From the NCBI GenBank assembly GCA_011037195.1, contig JAAEAF010002717.1, positions 62,001 to 126,000 on the forward strand: 64,000 bases of DNA. Direction: 5' to 3'. A program made the position numbers and the translations under genes. Below are positions 11,041 through 26,300 of the stretch, piece by piece. Position 1 is the first letter of the stretch; every line of letters starts with the position of its first letter. The stretch comes from Triatoma infestans (lineage: Eukaryota > Arthropoda > Insecta > Hemiptera > Reduviidae). Under the pieces are notes generated by a model. It did no database searches. It was not told the origin of the DNA and saw only the letters and a list, made by a program, of their open reading frames with translations.

Positions 11041-11200
11041 ATTTTTACTTTGTAGTAATCTTTCGTACTGAGGGGGCTCTAACAGTATTGCAAAATGAAA
11101 TATCAAATGAATAGACAATCGATTTTTACTTTGTAGTAATCTTCCGTACAGGGCTCTGACAGTACTGCGAAATGAAGTATCAAATGAATAAACAATCGAT
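11041..11200. repeat. Two tandem ~80-bp repeats in the SMC5 5' flank
   Basis: The units start at 11041 and 11122. Both contain TTTTTACTTTGTAGTAATCT, a GCTCTRACAGTA segment and TATCAAATGAATARACAATC. A TATATATA run follows at 11205-11225, about 120 bp before the SMC5 ATG. They may overlap the promoter, but no initiator can be assigned. Confidence 0.75.
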
Positions 11201-11339
11201 TCCTTTTATATATATATATATATATTCAATTTTTCCCTCCAAGAAAATATGCATGGGGGAAACACAATGTCTTTTAATGTTATATTTCATCAATTTTTTT
11301 CAGTCAAACAAATGTTTATTAAAAGTATATTTATATAAA

Positions 11340-14300
11340 ATGTCAGACACAGAACAGAAAGCACTCATGAAGAATTCGTCGTTTCACAAAGGAATGATTG
11401 TGAGGATGAAATTACGAAATTTCATGTAAATTCAATATTATCAGTTTTCTATTATAATTGAGATATTTAAAATTTCAACTGAGTGAATGTAGTAATTTTA
11501 CGTTTCTAATGTTTATATTTGTTTTGATAGGACGTACGATAAAGTTGAAATGTATGCACAACCTAAGCTAAATTTTATTTTTGGACCAAATGGAACTGGG
11601 AAATCTACATTTTTATGTGCCGTTATTATTGGATTAGGAGGCAAACCTAGTATAATAGGCAGATCATCAAATGTGAGTAATTCAAATGTAAGAGAAATAC
11701 AAGGAATGCTTTGTATTTCTCTTAGCGATTTCTTTAAATTACTATCGCCTTTGCTGTGTTAAAGTACATGAATAGAGATCACCTATTTCATTTGATCTTA
11801 ATTATTTTGTTTTAATCTTGGCAGCGTCCACAATGTTGTATGATGAGCGAAGATATTTCTTTGATTTTGTGTTAAACTATTCATCTCAAATTAATGCTTC
11901 CAATTAAAACTAACGGACTAAATTAGCTATATTTCAGAATTCTGATTTCTCGAAAATTCGGTTTGCCACTGTATTCATAACTTACATTAATCAGAAAACA
12001 TTTACTTCATTAATTTTAGTTTTTGTTTCGATTAATTATGATAAATCTCATCTCAGTTTTTGAAATCATAATTCCTTATAAATTTTCTATTTGTCTTGCA
12101 GCTTGCAGATTACATAAAAAGAGGATGTAACGAATCCAAAATTGAAATAGAGTTATATAATCCAAATGGGATTAACTATATTATAACTAGGCTAATTAGT
12201 ACATCTGCTGCTTCATGTTCTTGGCAGATGCATGGAAAAACAGCAAGTTTTAAGCAGGTAGGGTACAGCAAGCTCTTTTCATTTCTTTTTCTAATCTCTT
12301 GATAGATTTGCATTGGGTTCTTCTAAATCTTTGGAGTTCATGTACCAAGATCTTTAAGAACGACGAGTACTTTTATTATTTATTGAAAACTTCAAATGTT
12401 TCAAAGATATGACAAAATTAAAATTTGTATCGGCGTGAAATCTGTCTTCAGATGGGATGAAGCAAATCTGTGGACGGTAATTTGGAGAAGAATATGGAAC
12501 TCATTAATGATCAGATATTTACTAATAAGGGACTATATCACATTTAGTTTTTTGACTAAACCACATATAATAATAATTCCATTCTATCCAGTTTAAACTT
12601 ATCAAGTATGGCTATTCAGACTATATGGGTATACAGAAGTGATTAAAATTGAATTTCCATTTTTTCAGATAAGTGAAGTTATCGATAAATTAAATATTCA
12701 GATTAATAATTTGTGCATGATTCTGCCGCAAGATAGAGTTCAAGATTTTACTAAAATGAATAAGAAGCAATTATTGGAACACACCCAAAAATCTGTTGGT
12801 TAGTATAACAAGTATTTTGCCTTTTTTGATTATTATTTTTATATTTTACATATATTTCTAAATACATTTGTTCCCAAAAACATAATACGTTTCTATAGCT
12901 GCCTCTCAGAATTGTGGTCAACTCAGCTCGGTTATTTGATTATTGTTTTTTAAGAAGTAGTTATTTTAATTAGTGAGCATTTTTGGATATTAGATTTTGT
13001 TATTTTATATATATATATATAGATCTATATAGATTATATTATTTATATATATAAAGATCTATAGATATAGTATATCATATTGTCTCAGGTATTGAATTTC
13101 CAGAAGTCAAACAAAGTATAATAACTTAGAAGGTTACAGATGGGAGCAAAGATAATCTTAAAGTCGGTTCCGCATTTGTATAAAAAGTAAAAAGATAACC
13201 CAGAAGTAATACAAACTGAATGGGAACTGTTCAAACAATGAAGCCGAGCAACTTGCTATTCTAAAAGCTCATGAATGGATAAATGGAGAGGATTATCGAT
13301 TAGCAAACACATTCCTAGTTATTACAGATTCTAAAATGGCAATGACTGTTTAAGAAATAATAATAATTACCATATTCCTGTAGCCGAAAAAATAAAAATA
13401 AATATCAGGTCCATTAATACAATCAGGAATATCGTGGTTTTAGATGGGTTAAGATACACCTAGGGCTAGAAGGAAATTAAATTGCCCTTGCCAAGAAAAG
13501 AAGAAAGGAAGGAAGAACTAGCAGAAAGTTATAGATCCTGTTATCCAGAAAGTTGTCTATTTTCGGTGTCGCTGTTAAATAGATAAGTGAGGGAAGCAAG
13601 TATAGTGGAAATGGAACTAGTAGTGGTACATATCTAGTAAGGATTTCTAACTAGAGAATTCTTCAAAATGGTTTTGGGCAGGTTTGTATTAGATGATACA
13701 GTTCTAACTTACAGAATGACTTAGTTCTAGATGTTCAAGATCATTGACAATCCAGCTTGTTTCATAAACTCTTCAGACGTAGAACATCTACTATTTGAAA
13801 GCCCTTGAATTCTTCCCTCAAGAAGTAAGTCAATATCAAGAGTGATTCTTTGCTGTTGCAGATGCCCTATTTCCAAAAACGATTTTCTGAAAGCAGATTG
13901 AAGGAGAGACCAATAGTCTTTTAAAGAGTATTTTTAAAATTCTGGAATATGATATATTTAAATAAATATATTTTTAAATAAAAGAAAAATAGATATATAA
14001 TAAAAAAAATATATAATATATAATTTAAATATATAATTACTTAGGAATATTATTAAAGAAAATAATGATAATAACACAATTTAAAAATAAAAGGAAAAGA
14101 AAAGATATAATAAAAAACAAACTAAAATTAATTACATCAAAAGGAAAAACAACTATATGTATGTAAAATAAAGAAATTAATATTGATTAAAAATGATAAA
14201 CTGGATGAAAAATAAACGAAATATATTATATAAGTACACAATCAAGAATTACAATTTTAAACTAAATAGTTAAATTACGACATTTACAGTTTGCTTTTGA

Positions 14301-17300
14301 TTAATGACATTTTTTTTTAATGTTATAATTTTAGTTTATATTTTAGATTTGATTTATTTGATTTTTACTCGACTTAATGAAGTATACTTAAATACTTTAT
14401 TCTGTATTATGAAATATGTTATCATTAGTATTAATTATAACATGCAATATGAAAATGGTTGCATATGCATATAACAAACTGAAAATGATGCATTGATGCT
14501 TAGGTAATGGCGATTTGGCAGAAATATATGATAAACTATGTAAGATTCGTAATAATATGAAAGAGCTCGATATAGAATTAAAAGAAAAAGCTCAAAGATA
14601 TGAAGAAGAATTACAGGTATTGAAAAGGTATTGTATGATTTTAAACAATAACTACATATTTTCAATTTTTAATTTTGTTATTTATAAAAGTAAGTCCGAA
14701 ATCAATTATAAAGTGCCAACAGGGGATGGACGACAACTCTGTTACATGATTTGTTGGTATTGAGGAAATACTTTTAAATGTACAGACATGTTTGTAAAGT
14801 TGGTATTGGGTGAAACAAAAAATCCCCTACCCTTCCTCTTCTCGCAAAAGACATACTTTTAGATGTTTCACAAAAATACAATTTTTCCGCTTTCCCAAAT
14901 CATTCTTGAAAAGATCGTTCGTCATCCTCATCACCTATAAATATACAGGTGAAGGGAGGACAAGTGCCAACCTACCACCCGAGGCAAGTAGAGAAGATTA
15001 CATTGTAGAGAGACCAGTAATGAACAAACTCATCTGAATGTTATCGTCTCAGATTCCTCCAGAACCACCTAAAAACAATTTTTTCAGATATCTGTTTTAA
15101 ATTAAAGTGATAGGTGTTTATTTATATGTCTAGAAAACATACAAAGTTTGAAGAAGACTGTTGGAGCCGTTTTTGAGAAAATCACGAAAAACCGGAAAAA
15201 AAATCATTCACTGAAGTCGCACTTTCGGTTGATAGATCTTGCCCGTAATCTTCGTGTCTGTTGCGGTGGTAGTGCCTAAACGGAATACCAAGTTTGAGCC
15301 TTCGGCGAATTTTTGTTTTTGAGATATTCTGTTAAAAAAAAAAACACACACAGATCATTCGCTAAAAAAATTTGTTTCACATTCAGGGGACCCAAAACAT
15401 GTATTTCCAATGAAAACTCAATTTCGAAAATCTGGCACGATCGCAATACTTGCTTTCAATAAGATTAAGAGAAAGTAACATACCGATGGATGATCTTGCG
15501 CTAAGAAGCAAATGTTCGAAGAATTCAATATTCTAAGATTTTATATTATAATATTTCAGTGTTCAATCTGCTATGGATACATATTTTAATATATCTCAAT
15601 AAACTAAAATATGGACCAAAACATTTATAAAATAATGAAATTCTTAATCAGATTGTATAGGCGGGAACATTATATATCTAACAATTAAACTTCAAATTAA
15701 TCTAGATAGTATTATTAAAAAAGTTATTCGCATTTTTTATTTTATAGTTTCAACAAGCAAATTCTGCGAGTACCGCTATTAATGACCCAACAAAAATTCA
15801 CTTCAACACAGAACAAAATAAAATATATTTCCGGTCAAATAGACCTTAACGGTATAAGCAGGGTTAAGATTAAAATGAATTTATCTTTTCTCTTGAAGGG
15901 TATTTTCAGAAAGATTGCATTCTCTGGCTGCAAAGTGAATAATTGGTCTCCTCCCAAATTTAAACTGAAGACGTTTAAAAAGATATCGGGTCCCTTTGTA
16001 AAGTAGCATTATGTTCTTACATAGTGAACTGTATTGATCATTGTAATTTTTCCGTTAGGATGGAAGTAGATGTGAAAAGTTATCGTGAGAGACAAGATAC
16101 CTTAGATAAAATAGAAATCATGAAAAAGAAAGAAGCTTGGTTGGCTTATGAAGAAAAATCAGCCAGTTTCGACCAGGTATAATATTCAAATTTCACTTTC
16201 TGACTTCAAATTTAAATGAGATCTATAAATTTTAAAAATTCTTAAACCGCTATTATAATTGCTGAATTTTCCAGCTAAATGCAGAATCAAAAAAGCTTTT
16301 TGATAAATATGAAGAAACAAAACAACTTCTTAAGCCATTTTTAGATGTTATAAGTGAAGGTCGTAAAAAGGAGTTAGCGTTAGGTAGTAAAATTAAGTCT
16401 CAGGTAAATCTATAAGATAAAATAAAATGGAACTTTTGAAAATTATAAATATTTATTTTATGATAACTGCTAATGGATCTTGAGTAACTTAGGTTCCTCA
16501 ATGAATTTTCAAAAAAGTAAGAGTATTTTATAAAAAATTCTTATTTACTGGTAAAGTCAAAATCCTATTGCGAGATCTTGCTCCATTATACTGGTTATTT
16601 GAGTTGCCCAATTGCGTAAAGAAGTATGACCATCTAGGAAGCGCAAAAAATTGTATGTTTATTTTATGCGATAGCTTTGATGATTTTCTTTCTTTTCTTT
16701 AGTGACTTTTATGTTTTAGTACAGAAATATTTCTTTTAGATATTAGGTAGGGGCCAGATGAATATTAAGTCTTTTCAAATAATTATGTAGCTTTTGGTTT
16801 TAAGTATTTTCTTGTTATTTTTCAAACAATAACAACGTTATGCCGCATCAAAGACTAGTGCTCACGGTAATTCCGCTGTGAGATTGTCGTTTTATGAGTG
16901 GGGCCGTGAGCTATTTGACGTTGACGACCCTCACCCTCATGAGATATAGGTAATTTTGAATGAGACTTACAAGTCCTTCGAACACGATTACGAAGGAGTA
17001 CTTAGTATACTATTCCAAAGGACAGATACAGTGGCCATTGTTGGATTTGAATCTTTAAGCTGTTAGATCGCTATTAACTTAACGATCTTGATATCGTTAT
17101 CAAGATATCTGTCTGTATGTTATCTTGATTTGTCGTTCGTCAAAAGTGTCGTGACAAAATGACGAACAGGATCGATCCCGGATGTCTTTTTATATTAATT
17201 TAATTTGCTAAAGCAACAATTTATTTGATTGGATAATTTTTAGTAAAGTTATAATAAGCTTGAAAAGTTTATATACAACCAATACATATATACATAATAT

Positions 17301-20300
17301 TATATACAACATATATAATATATACATACATATAAAAATAAATACAACCAACAAGTGTGAGTCTAACAGAAACATTTCGTTGAAGTGAACTCTCTACACG
17401 AACTTGATGAATTTGCTCTGACGATGGATGAAAATCCGAAACAGTCAGGTACAAAGCCAACATGCATGCTACGACGCATAAAATACCGGATGTTATCCAG
17501 CATTGCGGACCCACCTACATTTTCAACTTGAAAAGTTCACTTTATCCTTTGTATATACACATATGATTGTATGATATTTTTTTGAAAATATTTCTTCTGT
17601 CATAAATTTAATCTATTTGTTAACTTTATATATTTGAATAGAATAAAATTACGTCTCAAGCTGAAATGAAGCAGAATGATTTGAAGAAACAATTTCTTAA
17701 GATAAAGAGCAGCATATTTTGTATTAAAGAAGATTTAAAGACAAAAATTGAAGCTGAAGAAAAGAGAGAAACAGAAATTAATCATCTTAAAAATGAAATT
17801 ACTGGGATGGAAACATCAGTTCCTAAAAAAACTGGTCAGTTCTTAGCATTAATTAGTTAAAAAATATTTCAAAGGAATTCAAATATCACTATTTGGTGAT
17901 TGTTAATAGTATGCAGGCCAAATAGTCGTCCTAAACTTTGTGTATATTTGAAAATTCTTATCTTTAGTCTCTACCAGCTATAGGTTAATTTCGAATATAC
18001 AAAGGAAATTTCTTTGATGTTATATCATATTTAAAGTTTGGGTTGATGTACTAAACTTAACCACTTCTTAGTATGTCTTAGCATGCATTTTTAGGAACTA
18101 TTAAACAAAACAAATGATATTTAGACAACATTTATCATTAACTACTTTTTCTAATTTTTATTTATGGTGAGTTTGTTAGTTTTCTCTTCTTACAACTTAT
18201 CCTTGATTTTGCCATTTATTTATTTTTTTTTTCAATTTAAGGCGCGTCAACATCTAAAGTCGTTGGCGCCCGGAGCCTTTTCAGTGCACAGCCGGCCTCC
18301 GGACACAGAGTTCTCTCGTTACAGACAACACTGTCCATTACCGGATAGTGAGCTTAAGGGTTCCTAGGAAGAGAAAATCTAAGGGTAGCACTGCTGGACT
18401 CGAACCCGGAATCTCCGCGTGGGGGTTCCGTGCGCTAATCCTTTCCCTTTTTTGCACGCAGCAAGAGTAATGCCTATTTTTTCAGGCGGGCTTAATAACG
18501 TCCTATTGGTACCATGGACGTGGGCGGAAGCACAAATTTGCAAATGCAGTATTAGATTTGCATGTTAACGTTTTTGGAAAAAAAATTGGAAATGTAATTT
18601 TTATATTTTGAAATAGAGGGAAGCCGTGACGTCATAATTTCCTCCAAGAAATCTCTAAAATAAATTTTTTCAAAAAAAGATACAAATATTAATGGTAGGT
18701 GTTTATTACATGTGTAATAAATATATCAAGTAATAACAAATCGTTATATGAAGAGAAAAACTGCTAAAAATATTCGTTAACACTATATTATTTTTGGTAA
18801 AATATTAAGTTGTTTTTTTTTGTGAGGCAAAGGATGTGTTAAGTTTTAAAATTATTGTGATTTTCTATTTTTGAATTAGCATATTATGTACATCGTATAT
18901 ATTGTATCAAATATATAATTTTGATAGTCGATTTTTTATATTCGAAAAAAAAATCGAATATAACTCTTCCCACTTATAGCGAACCTGTATCAAGTATTCA
19001 TAGGAAACATGTACTTTTGAAGTCCCCGAAAGAAAATCATGTTTTTGAGATGAGATTTCTCTCTTAAAAAAAAAAGTCAAGAAGATCAAGCTCTGATATT
19101 CCTTTAGTTAACCAACCTTTAGTTATTCTAATTCTCTAGTTTTCGGTCGAAATCGGTCAACTGGAAGTTCAACTTTAATAATATTTTTTGTTAGTTTTTC
19201 GGGATTTCTCTGCACAGCCTCAAACTTTTATTGAAAGTTTGAAAACTACCTATACAATGAGCCCTTCATCAAATAGATGATAAATGAAAACTCCACTTTT
19301 TAATTTGTAAATTTTATTAAAAAAAAACAACAAAAAACATGAGTGGCTCTTTTTATGTTCAAAATAAATTTCCTTCATAGTGGGCTTAACAGTAAATTAT
19401 TTTTATTTTTATTTTTTTATTTAACCTCGAAAAATAAATAATTTTATTTAAGAAACCGATTTGATTAACTCTATGCTCAAATGTAAATCATTCCAATAAT
19501 TCAATTCGAACGTTTTTAAATATAGCATAAACATACTGGTATACATTAGGTAATATTAGCTAACTATTAATGTTGTCTCATCATAAAAATGTTTTTAAGC
19601 ATACAAGCAAAAAATTTAAGCAAAGATTAAATACAATGGTATCTATTGGCAATCAATTTAATGTTATATCGTCATAAAAATTTCAAAAAAGTTGTGGTAT
19701 CTCAGCACTTAAAAAACAACACTTAACAATTGGATTGAACTAACTCGTCTCATACAAATGTCTACCAGCATACGCGTCCTAAAATTAGTCACAACTATTT
19801 CGCAAATTAAATATTTGTAGGAAAAAAATGCTGTAATAAAAAGAACAGAAAGAGCCATAGAAATATGATAAAAAGAAATACACGTAATCATTTACTGATT
19901 ACAGCCACTGAGGCTGGTACATGTAAATTATTAAATTGGGAAGGAATTCGCACGCGGAGGTGCCCTTAGATTCTTTTTCATAGGAGCCTCTATAGCTTAC
20001 TGTGTTATTGTCTGTATGGCTTAGAACACTGCCTGGGGGCCACATTGCACTGATATGGTTTCTGGTGCTAATGATCACTTGATGTTAACGCGCCATAAAA
20101 AATAAAGTAATAATAATAATATAGCAGTTGTCTTTAAATATATTGTCAAGAATTATGTGAATGCAGAAGAGTATTCGTTTAAGTTTCAGAATTTTTAAAA
20201 TGAAAGGATTCGGTCTAAAGTGTAAATTATAATACAAGCTAAACAAAAATCTGGTGTGAAACAGTCACACAACTTTCTTATAGTTTTTAATTACAATTTT

Positions 20301-23300
20301 TTTTTTACTGAATATTACCAATATTTAACTAGCAATTTATAGGGGAAAGTTTCCAACCACAGTGTTAGGTGTTCAAATCAGTACTCAGTATAAGAAGTTT
20401 AAAGAAACCTCCTGTTTCTTTATTATTAAAGTTTTAAAAAAATCGTATTTCCGCTCAGCTCATTTTCTTTCAATTCGGAATTTCAGCAACAAGTTTAATT
20501 CTCATTTTAATATAATTCAGTAGATGATAGAGGCATTCAAATACTCTGACATGGTATTTAAGTCTGATGTCACCTGTTCGCAGAACTTTCCTAAAATCAA
20601 TTTTCTAAAACAAAGTTTCAAACTAAAATGATAGTTCTTTGAATGAAAAGTTAATATAACAAATTTAATGAAACCAAAAAATGTTCGTCGTTGTGCACTT
20701 GTGAGAAATTAAAAAAAAAAAAATCCGGAAATTCACTTGCAGTCAATCTCCCTGACTGCATTCGATATTGGAGGCAATTAATTTTTTTATATGAATAAAA
20801 TTAAAGAGCATATGTATGTGGCAAATGTCAAACTTTGAAGAGGTATTCTATATCAGCTTCATTTTCTTATTATTTATGTATTATGATTATATGATTATGA
20901 GTGAGGAGTATATCAGTTTGTAACTTTTATAACAGTTTTTTTCGAGTAGAAATGCATTTATTACATTTATTTAATGCAGCTTTTGAGATGGGCAAATTCA
21001 ATTTTGATATTGGATTGCGTTACAGTAACCAATGATATGGCCGCAGCTGCTAATGCAAAAAAAAAGCATATTACAGTCTAGAGAGCTAATGGCCAAGGCA
21101 GGCGATGTGCTATAAATATATACATACATATGCTCACAATCTTATATTTTCCCTGCTATCTTATTTTATTTATAAAACATATGCTTGCAGAGGATGTTTT
21201 AATAAAGGAAATAAAAGAAGTTGAAAAGAAAACCGAAGGATTATTACAACAGTTTTCGGAGATGAGATTACAAGAGGATCAAATTAGAAATTATAATGCT
21301 AAGATTAATCAGCACTTAAAAGGTTTTTTTTTTTGCATAATTATCTTTAATCGATTTTGTAATAAAGTTAATAAATAAAAATTAATAATGTGTTGAACAC
21401 TTTATCACTGAAATGGAGTACTTTATTTTTCTAGTGAAAAGATCAATTTCAAATGAATGATGTTATTTTTTATTTTGTTATATTGAAAATGTTTTTTCTT
21501 TATTTAATCAGCTACTGAACACAGAATATATCAAGCTGAAAGTGTCTATGACAAAAAATTAGGTATATTAAACAATGATAATGATGTTAAGGAAGCTTAT
21601 AATTGGATAACAGAAAACCGCCAAATATTTTCGGGCAATATTTTAGGGCCGATGTTTATTGAGGTATTATAAATAAATAATAATAAATTATGATAAATTG
21701 TTAAATAATAATCAAATTATTATTAACTGATTTATTGTTTTCATTGTTATGTAAGTGAATTTGATTAAAATATATATCTTCCAATTTTAGCTCAATGTGA
21801 AAAACCCACAGAATGCCAAATACATTGAAAAAGTAATACCTCATAGAGATATTATAGCTTTTATATGTGAGAAACCACAGGTGAGTTTTTTTAATATTTT
21901 ATTTCTTCAGCAATTTCTTATTCAGCTTTCTTCAAGCTTTTAAAAATGTATTCATTTTTAGGATACCACTAAATTATTAACAATCCTCAGAGACAAACAA
22001 AGGTTGAAAATTAATGTTTTAAATTCAGCTCCACCAGACAAAGATTTAAGAGATTTGTATCCACCTCCAGTTCCACTCAGCGACATTAAGTAAGTAAAGA
22101 TTGCATGTATTAATGCAATGAAAACATCGATATTGCTCTTGTGTTAAATATTAATTTCTATTATACATTTCTAGTATTAAGTGAGGAGTTTGTGAGATTG
22201 ATTTCAAGAGATGAATTGGTGAGGGTCTCTTCTGGTTTTATAGAAATGCTTTATTCCTTAATTGTACAGCACGTTTCGTTCTAAAGAGGTCATCAATTGC
22301 GGTGTTTACACTTCATGCTAGCTGTGTAGAAAAAAACACATTACATTAGTACATTTATTACATTGAGTTATTGTGGAAGAGTTTATTTGTACGAATGATG
22401 AGCTTTATTTCCTAAGTTTATTTTAGTTTAAGTTTGTTAATTCATAAGCATAGCATGAAAGCAATTTATAATTGAAAATAACTCAAACAGTTGGTACATA
22501 AAATTGAATTGTAATTATAATTTACGACGTTAACCGTGGCGAAACTAGTTTGCGTATTAATGAAAAGATAACAAAAGAGATACAATTAGAGAAATTCATC
22601 CAAACTAAAATTAGTTTTTAAGAACGGGAAAGTTATTTCAAAATATTTCCTAAATCAGAAGATTGTGCTTCAATAAATATAGTTTAGCCAAATTAATTAA
22701 ATTGAATTTAAAATTAGGTTATAGTAGAAATGTACATGAATTTGAATGTTTTGGAATTTCACAATGGAAGGATTTATGCCCAGTATTACTGGACCTGTTT
22801 AGGATAAGGGCACGATAGACTTTGAGCATGTTTTGTACAATACAATTTATAATTTCTGTAAATGTCTTACTACAGATGTAACAATACTGCAGCCTTCTTT
22901 GGAAGTTGACGTAGTCTTCATAGTATATATGTATTTACATAATATGGTTTCTTTTAATTTTTAGTTTTAAATCCTTTCTATCCGTGTCTATCATTATCAT
23001 TTATGGTCTGTTTGATTTGAGAGTGAGGTGTTGTTTTTCAAATTCCTTTTATGTTTTATTTCATTATGTAATATACTATTTCTTTTGTTGTTTTTTAAAT
23101 TCCTTACTTTATTCTTAGGGTGATGTGTTTGGTTGAATCTGATATAGTTTTTAGGGCAACTATTGCACTTTATTTTGTAAATAACTTTGGATTTCTCTTT
23201 TTGTTTACTGGGTTTTTTAGTTTTATAAAAACAATATTTTTGAGTTTGTTGATAGGTTTAGTGTTCAGTTTAATTTAATTTAAGTGGTTGGTTGCATTCC

Positions 23301-26300
23301 ATAGTTGTTATGGTTGGGTCCGCAGAGCTGGAAAGCATCAGAGATATTTTCCGTGATAGTCTGCTTCTTTTTGTGATCATCGACCTGTTTCGGGCATTCG
23401 CCCATCATCAGGATGTTTTGTTACGACAGTGTGAGAACATAGACTTGCACAGAACAAATAGTGCATCCACTAAATTTGCTCTGTGCCAGTCTATGTTATC
23501 ACACTGTTTTGACAAAACATCCTGATGATGGGCGAACGCCACAAAAAGAAGCAAACTATCACGAAAATATCTCTGATGTTGCTTGCATTCCACTTGTATT
23601 ATTATTATTTTTTTTTAAATTTAAGGCTCTTCAACATCTATGGTCATTAGCACCCGAGCCTTCTTAGTGCACTGCCGGCCTCCGAACAGTGAGCTGTAGA
23701 GGCTCTTAGGAAGAAAAAATCTAAGGGTAGCACAGGACTCCGCGTGGGAGTCCAACGCGCTAACCACTCGCCTTTGTATTATTATTATTATTATTATTAT
23801 TTATGGAACTGGAAATATATGTTATGTATGGAGGTTATGCGTATTTTGGAGGACGGTTACTCGGTTCAATTTTTCTCTTATGTGATAGTTTTTGAATATT
23901 TGTTTTTAATAACATTATTTTTTAATATCTAATTTTTAATTTAATGTAGATAGGTAATATCCGCTCAGATAGATAGATAGATAGAAACGTATTTATTAAA
24001 CCAAATTAAATACATTACATTATGCTTCTGTTAAATAAAATATATCCAACACATAGAGATGGAAATAAATCAAACTGTCAAGGTGTCTGTGTTATGTCGA
24101 GGGCCCTCTCCAAGAATAAATAAAATTCATCGAAATGTACTTCTTTATTTCTATTCAGTGTTTTATTTAAGACATTTAAATCAAAGACAATCAAATTGTA
24201 TGTCCGTATTTCATTCTAGTTATTTTTGCTTGAAATATTTACCTCTATTAGTTTGTGTTACTTCTATTTCAGAAAGTATGGATTTCACAACTATTTAATT
24301 GATTTAGTCGAAGGACCACCTGCAGTCCTCAACTATCTCTGCTCTCAGATAGGATTCCATAAAATACCAGTTGGTTCCGATACTGTATTAAATTATAAAG
24401 ATGAAATCCCAAAGAGTATTAAGTTATTTTTTTCCAGTTAGTATATGCTTCTTTTTTATCATTTATTTTCTATATATTTTTAATGGAAGCTGTTTATGTA
24501 AACTGTTAATATTATTTTGTGTAGAGAATAAATTTGTTCAGAGTAGAACATCCTGTTATTCTGGAGAAAGATTACAAACAATAATGGAACTTGATGAGCC
24601 CCGATTTCTTGAATATTCTGTTGACCATGATCTTATAAAGAAACTCACACTACAGTAAGTTATATTTTTAAATATAAGTATAAAAATCTGTAGTTTTTCC
24701 TTTAACTTGTCGTTATTAAAGGTAATATTGATTTGTAATGGAAATTTAGTTTCCATTAGATGTATCTTCTGAGATTCTTGAGTTATGACATTAAAATTGG
24801 TGTTTATATGAACATGTTACTATAAGACATTAGGTATGTTACTAATTACATATGACTCGTAGTAGGTCATCCACTGTGTGTTTAAAGTGTTGACTAGTGC
24901 CACTCTCCTTTCAGCGCTTACTCGTAAACTAATCTGTTGAAACAGCGAGAACTTTCAAAATCTCTTTAGCAGTGGTTAAGGAATAAAAAAATAAAGAAAA
25001 ATTGTATGTGTCATCTAAGAAACGTACATAAATATTTTCTTGAAAGGGTTCTCTGCCGGCCTCCGGGCAGATACCCTCAGTACAAATAAACTGCCCATCA
25101 ATAGGCAGTGAACTGGACAGACTTGTAAGAATAGGAAATTTAAAGGCAGTATAACCAGGATCTCCGCAATCTGGGACAAATCAAGCACTAATGAGCTAAT
25201 CCTTCCCTATTATTCGTTCTTATAATGGGCGGGGTACAAACAGTTTTTAAATCTTGCTTTAGCGATTTGAGAGGGGCTTGATGTTATTGATGTATTGGTA
25301 CGTTGGAGTTATAATGAAGATCTAGTTACTTCCAACACGATTTTGTACCTCTGATATTTATAAGAGAGTAGTGATAATGAAGGAATAGAAGGAGATTAAG
25401 AAATAGTCCAACTTAATTTCTTCTAAATTTTCCAAACACCAACAATTGAAATATAAAATAATGTTGCATGCTGATAAGAAGTAAATTGTTGCCTTTTATT
25501 TCTTATCAGCATCCAACGATCAGTATGTAAATAAATATCAGTATGCTTATCTTGTAAATCAACTTAAAGCGGTTGCGGAAAAAAATAATTTTTTAACAGT
25601 GAGTATGTGTATCAACACTCGTTCAGTTGCCGGACTTGCTATGCTCAGGTGATCAATATTATTGAGTTTTTTAAACATTAAAATGTAAAAAAGGTAATGC
25701 AAGGTTTTATGGGTGTTTTTATTTATATCCAAATTCCACGTCTCAGCGATAAGTAAATCGTACCCTAGTTCTGTTTATTAATGCACACTCATGCTGTAAC
25801 AATACAAGAAAGTTTCAACGTGAAGAGTGGTGGCAAAAAGATCTATGTACATAAGAATATGATCTTGGATACGAGACATGGGACTCACAAAGGGAATCAA
25901 TTACAAGACCTGCGGCGGACTACTGTAAATCATTAAGGCAGTGAACGTCCTATCTCGGATTTGGTGTTTTATTTCAACATTATGAGTATTTTTGTTTGGA
26001 AAAGAAAGGAACATTTTATTTCTTCGAGTAAGATGGTCAGGTTTTCAATAATTCTGTATTTTCTCTGAACGATTTCAAATATTTTATCAAGAACTTGTAG
26101 TAATAAACCTCTTGCATACAGATATTTTATTATTATTTGAATCTTTATTCAAAATCGATTTTAAACTTATTTAAAATATGACATTTTCCTGAAGTGCCTT
26201 AGATACAAAACTATGCTATGTAATAAACATTGAGTCCATTAGATTTTAGTAAAAATTCCAAGTTTGAACAGAAGAGAAATTCTGGAATATGCTTAACATC

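Noticed and set aside
11172..11339. In-frame upstream extension of SMC5 with an earlier ATG
   Set aside because: The extension runs through a TA microsatellite and encodes a Tyr-Ile-rich string unlike any SMC5 N-terminus. MSDTEQ at 11340 is the better start.
14617..14627. Donor at 14616 for SMC5 exon 5
   Set aside because: Stopping at CAG/GTATTG leaves the next exon out of phase. The donor 11 bases later (AAAAG/GTATTG) restores the frame and encodes QVLKR.
15721..16016. Possible extra SMC5 exon starting after TTTTATAG at 15748
   Set aside because: It contains a stop in the needed phase and has no similarity to SMC5; the neighbouring exons join without it.
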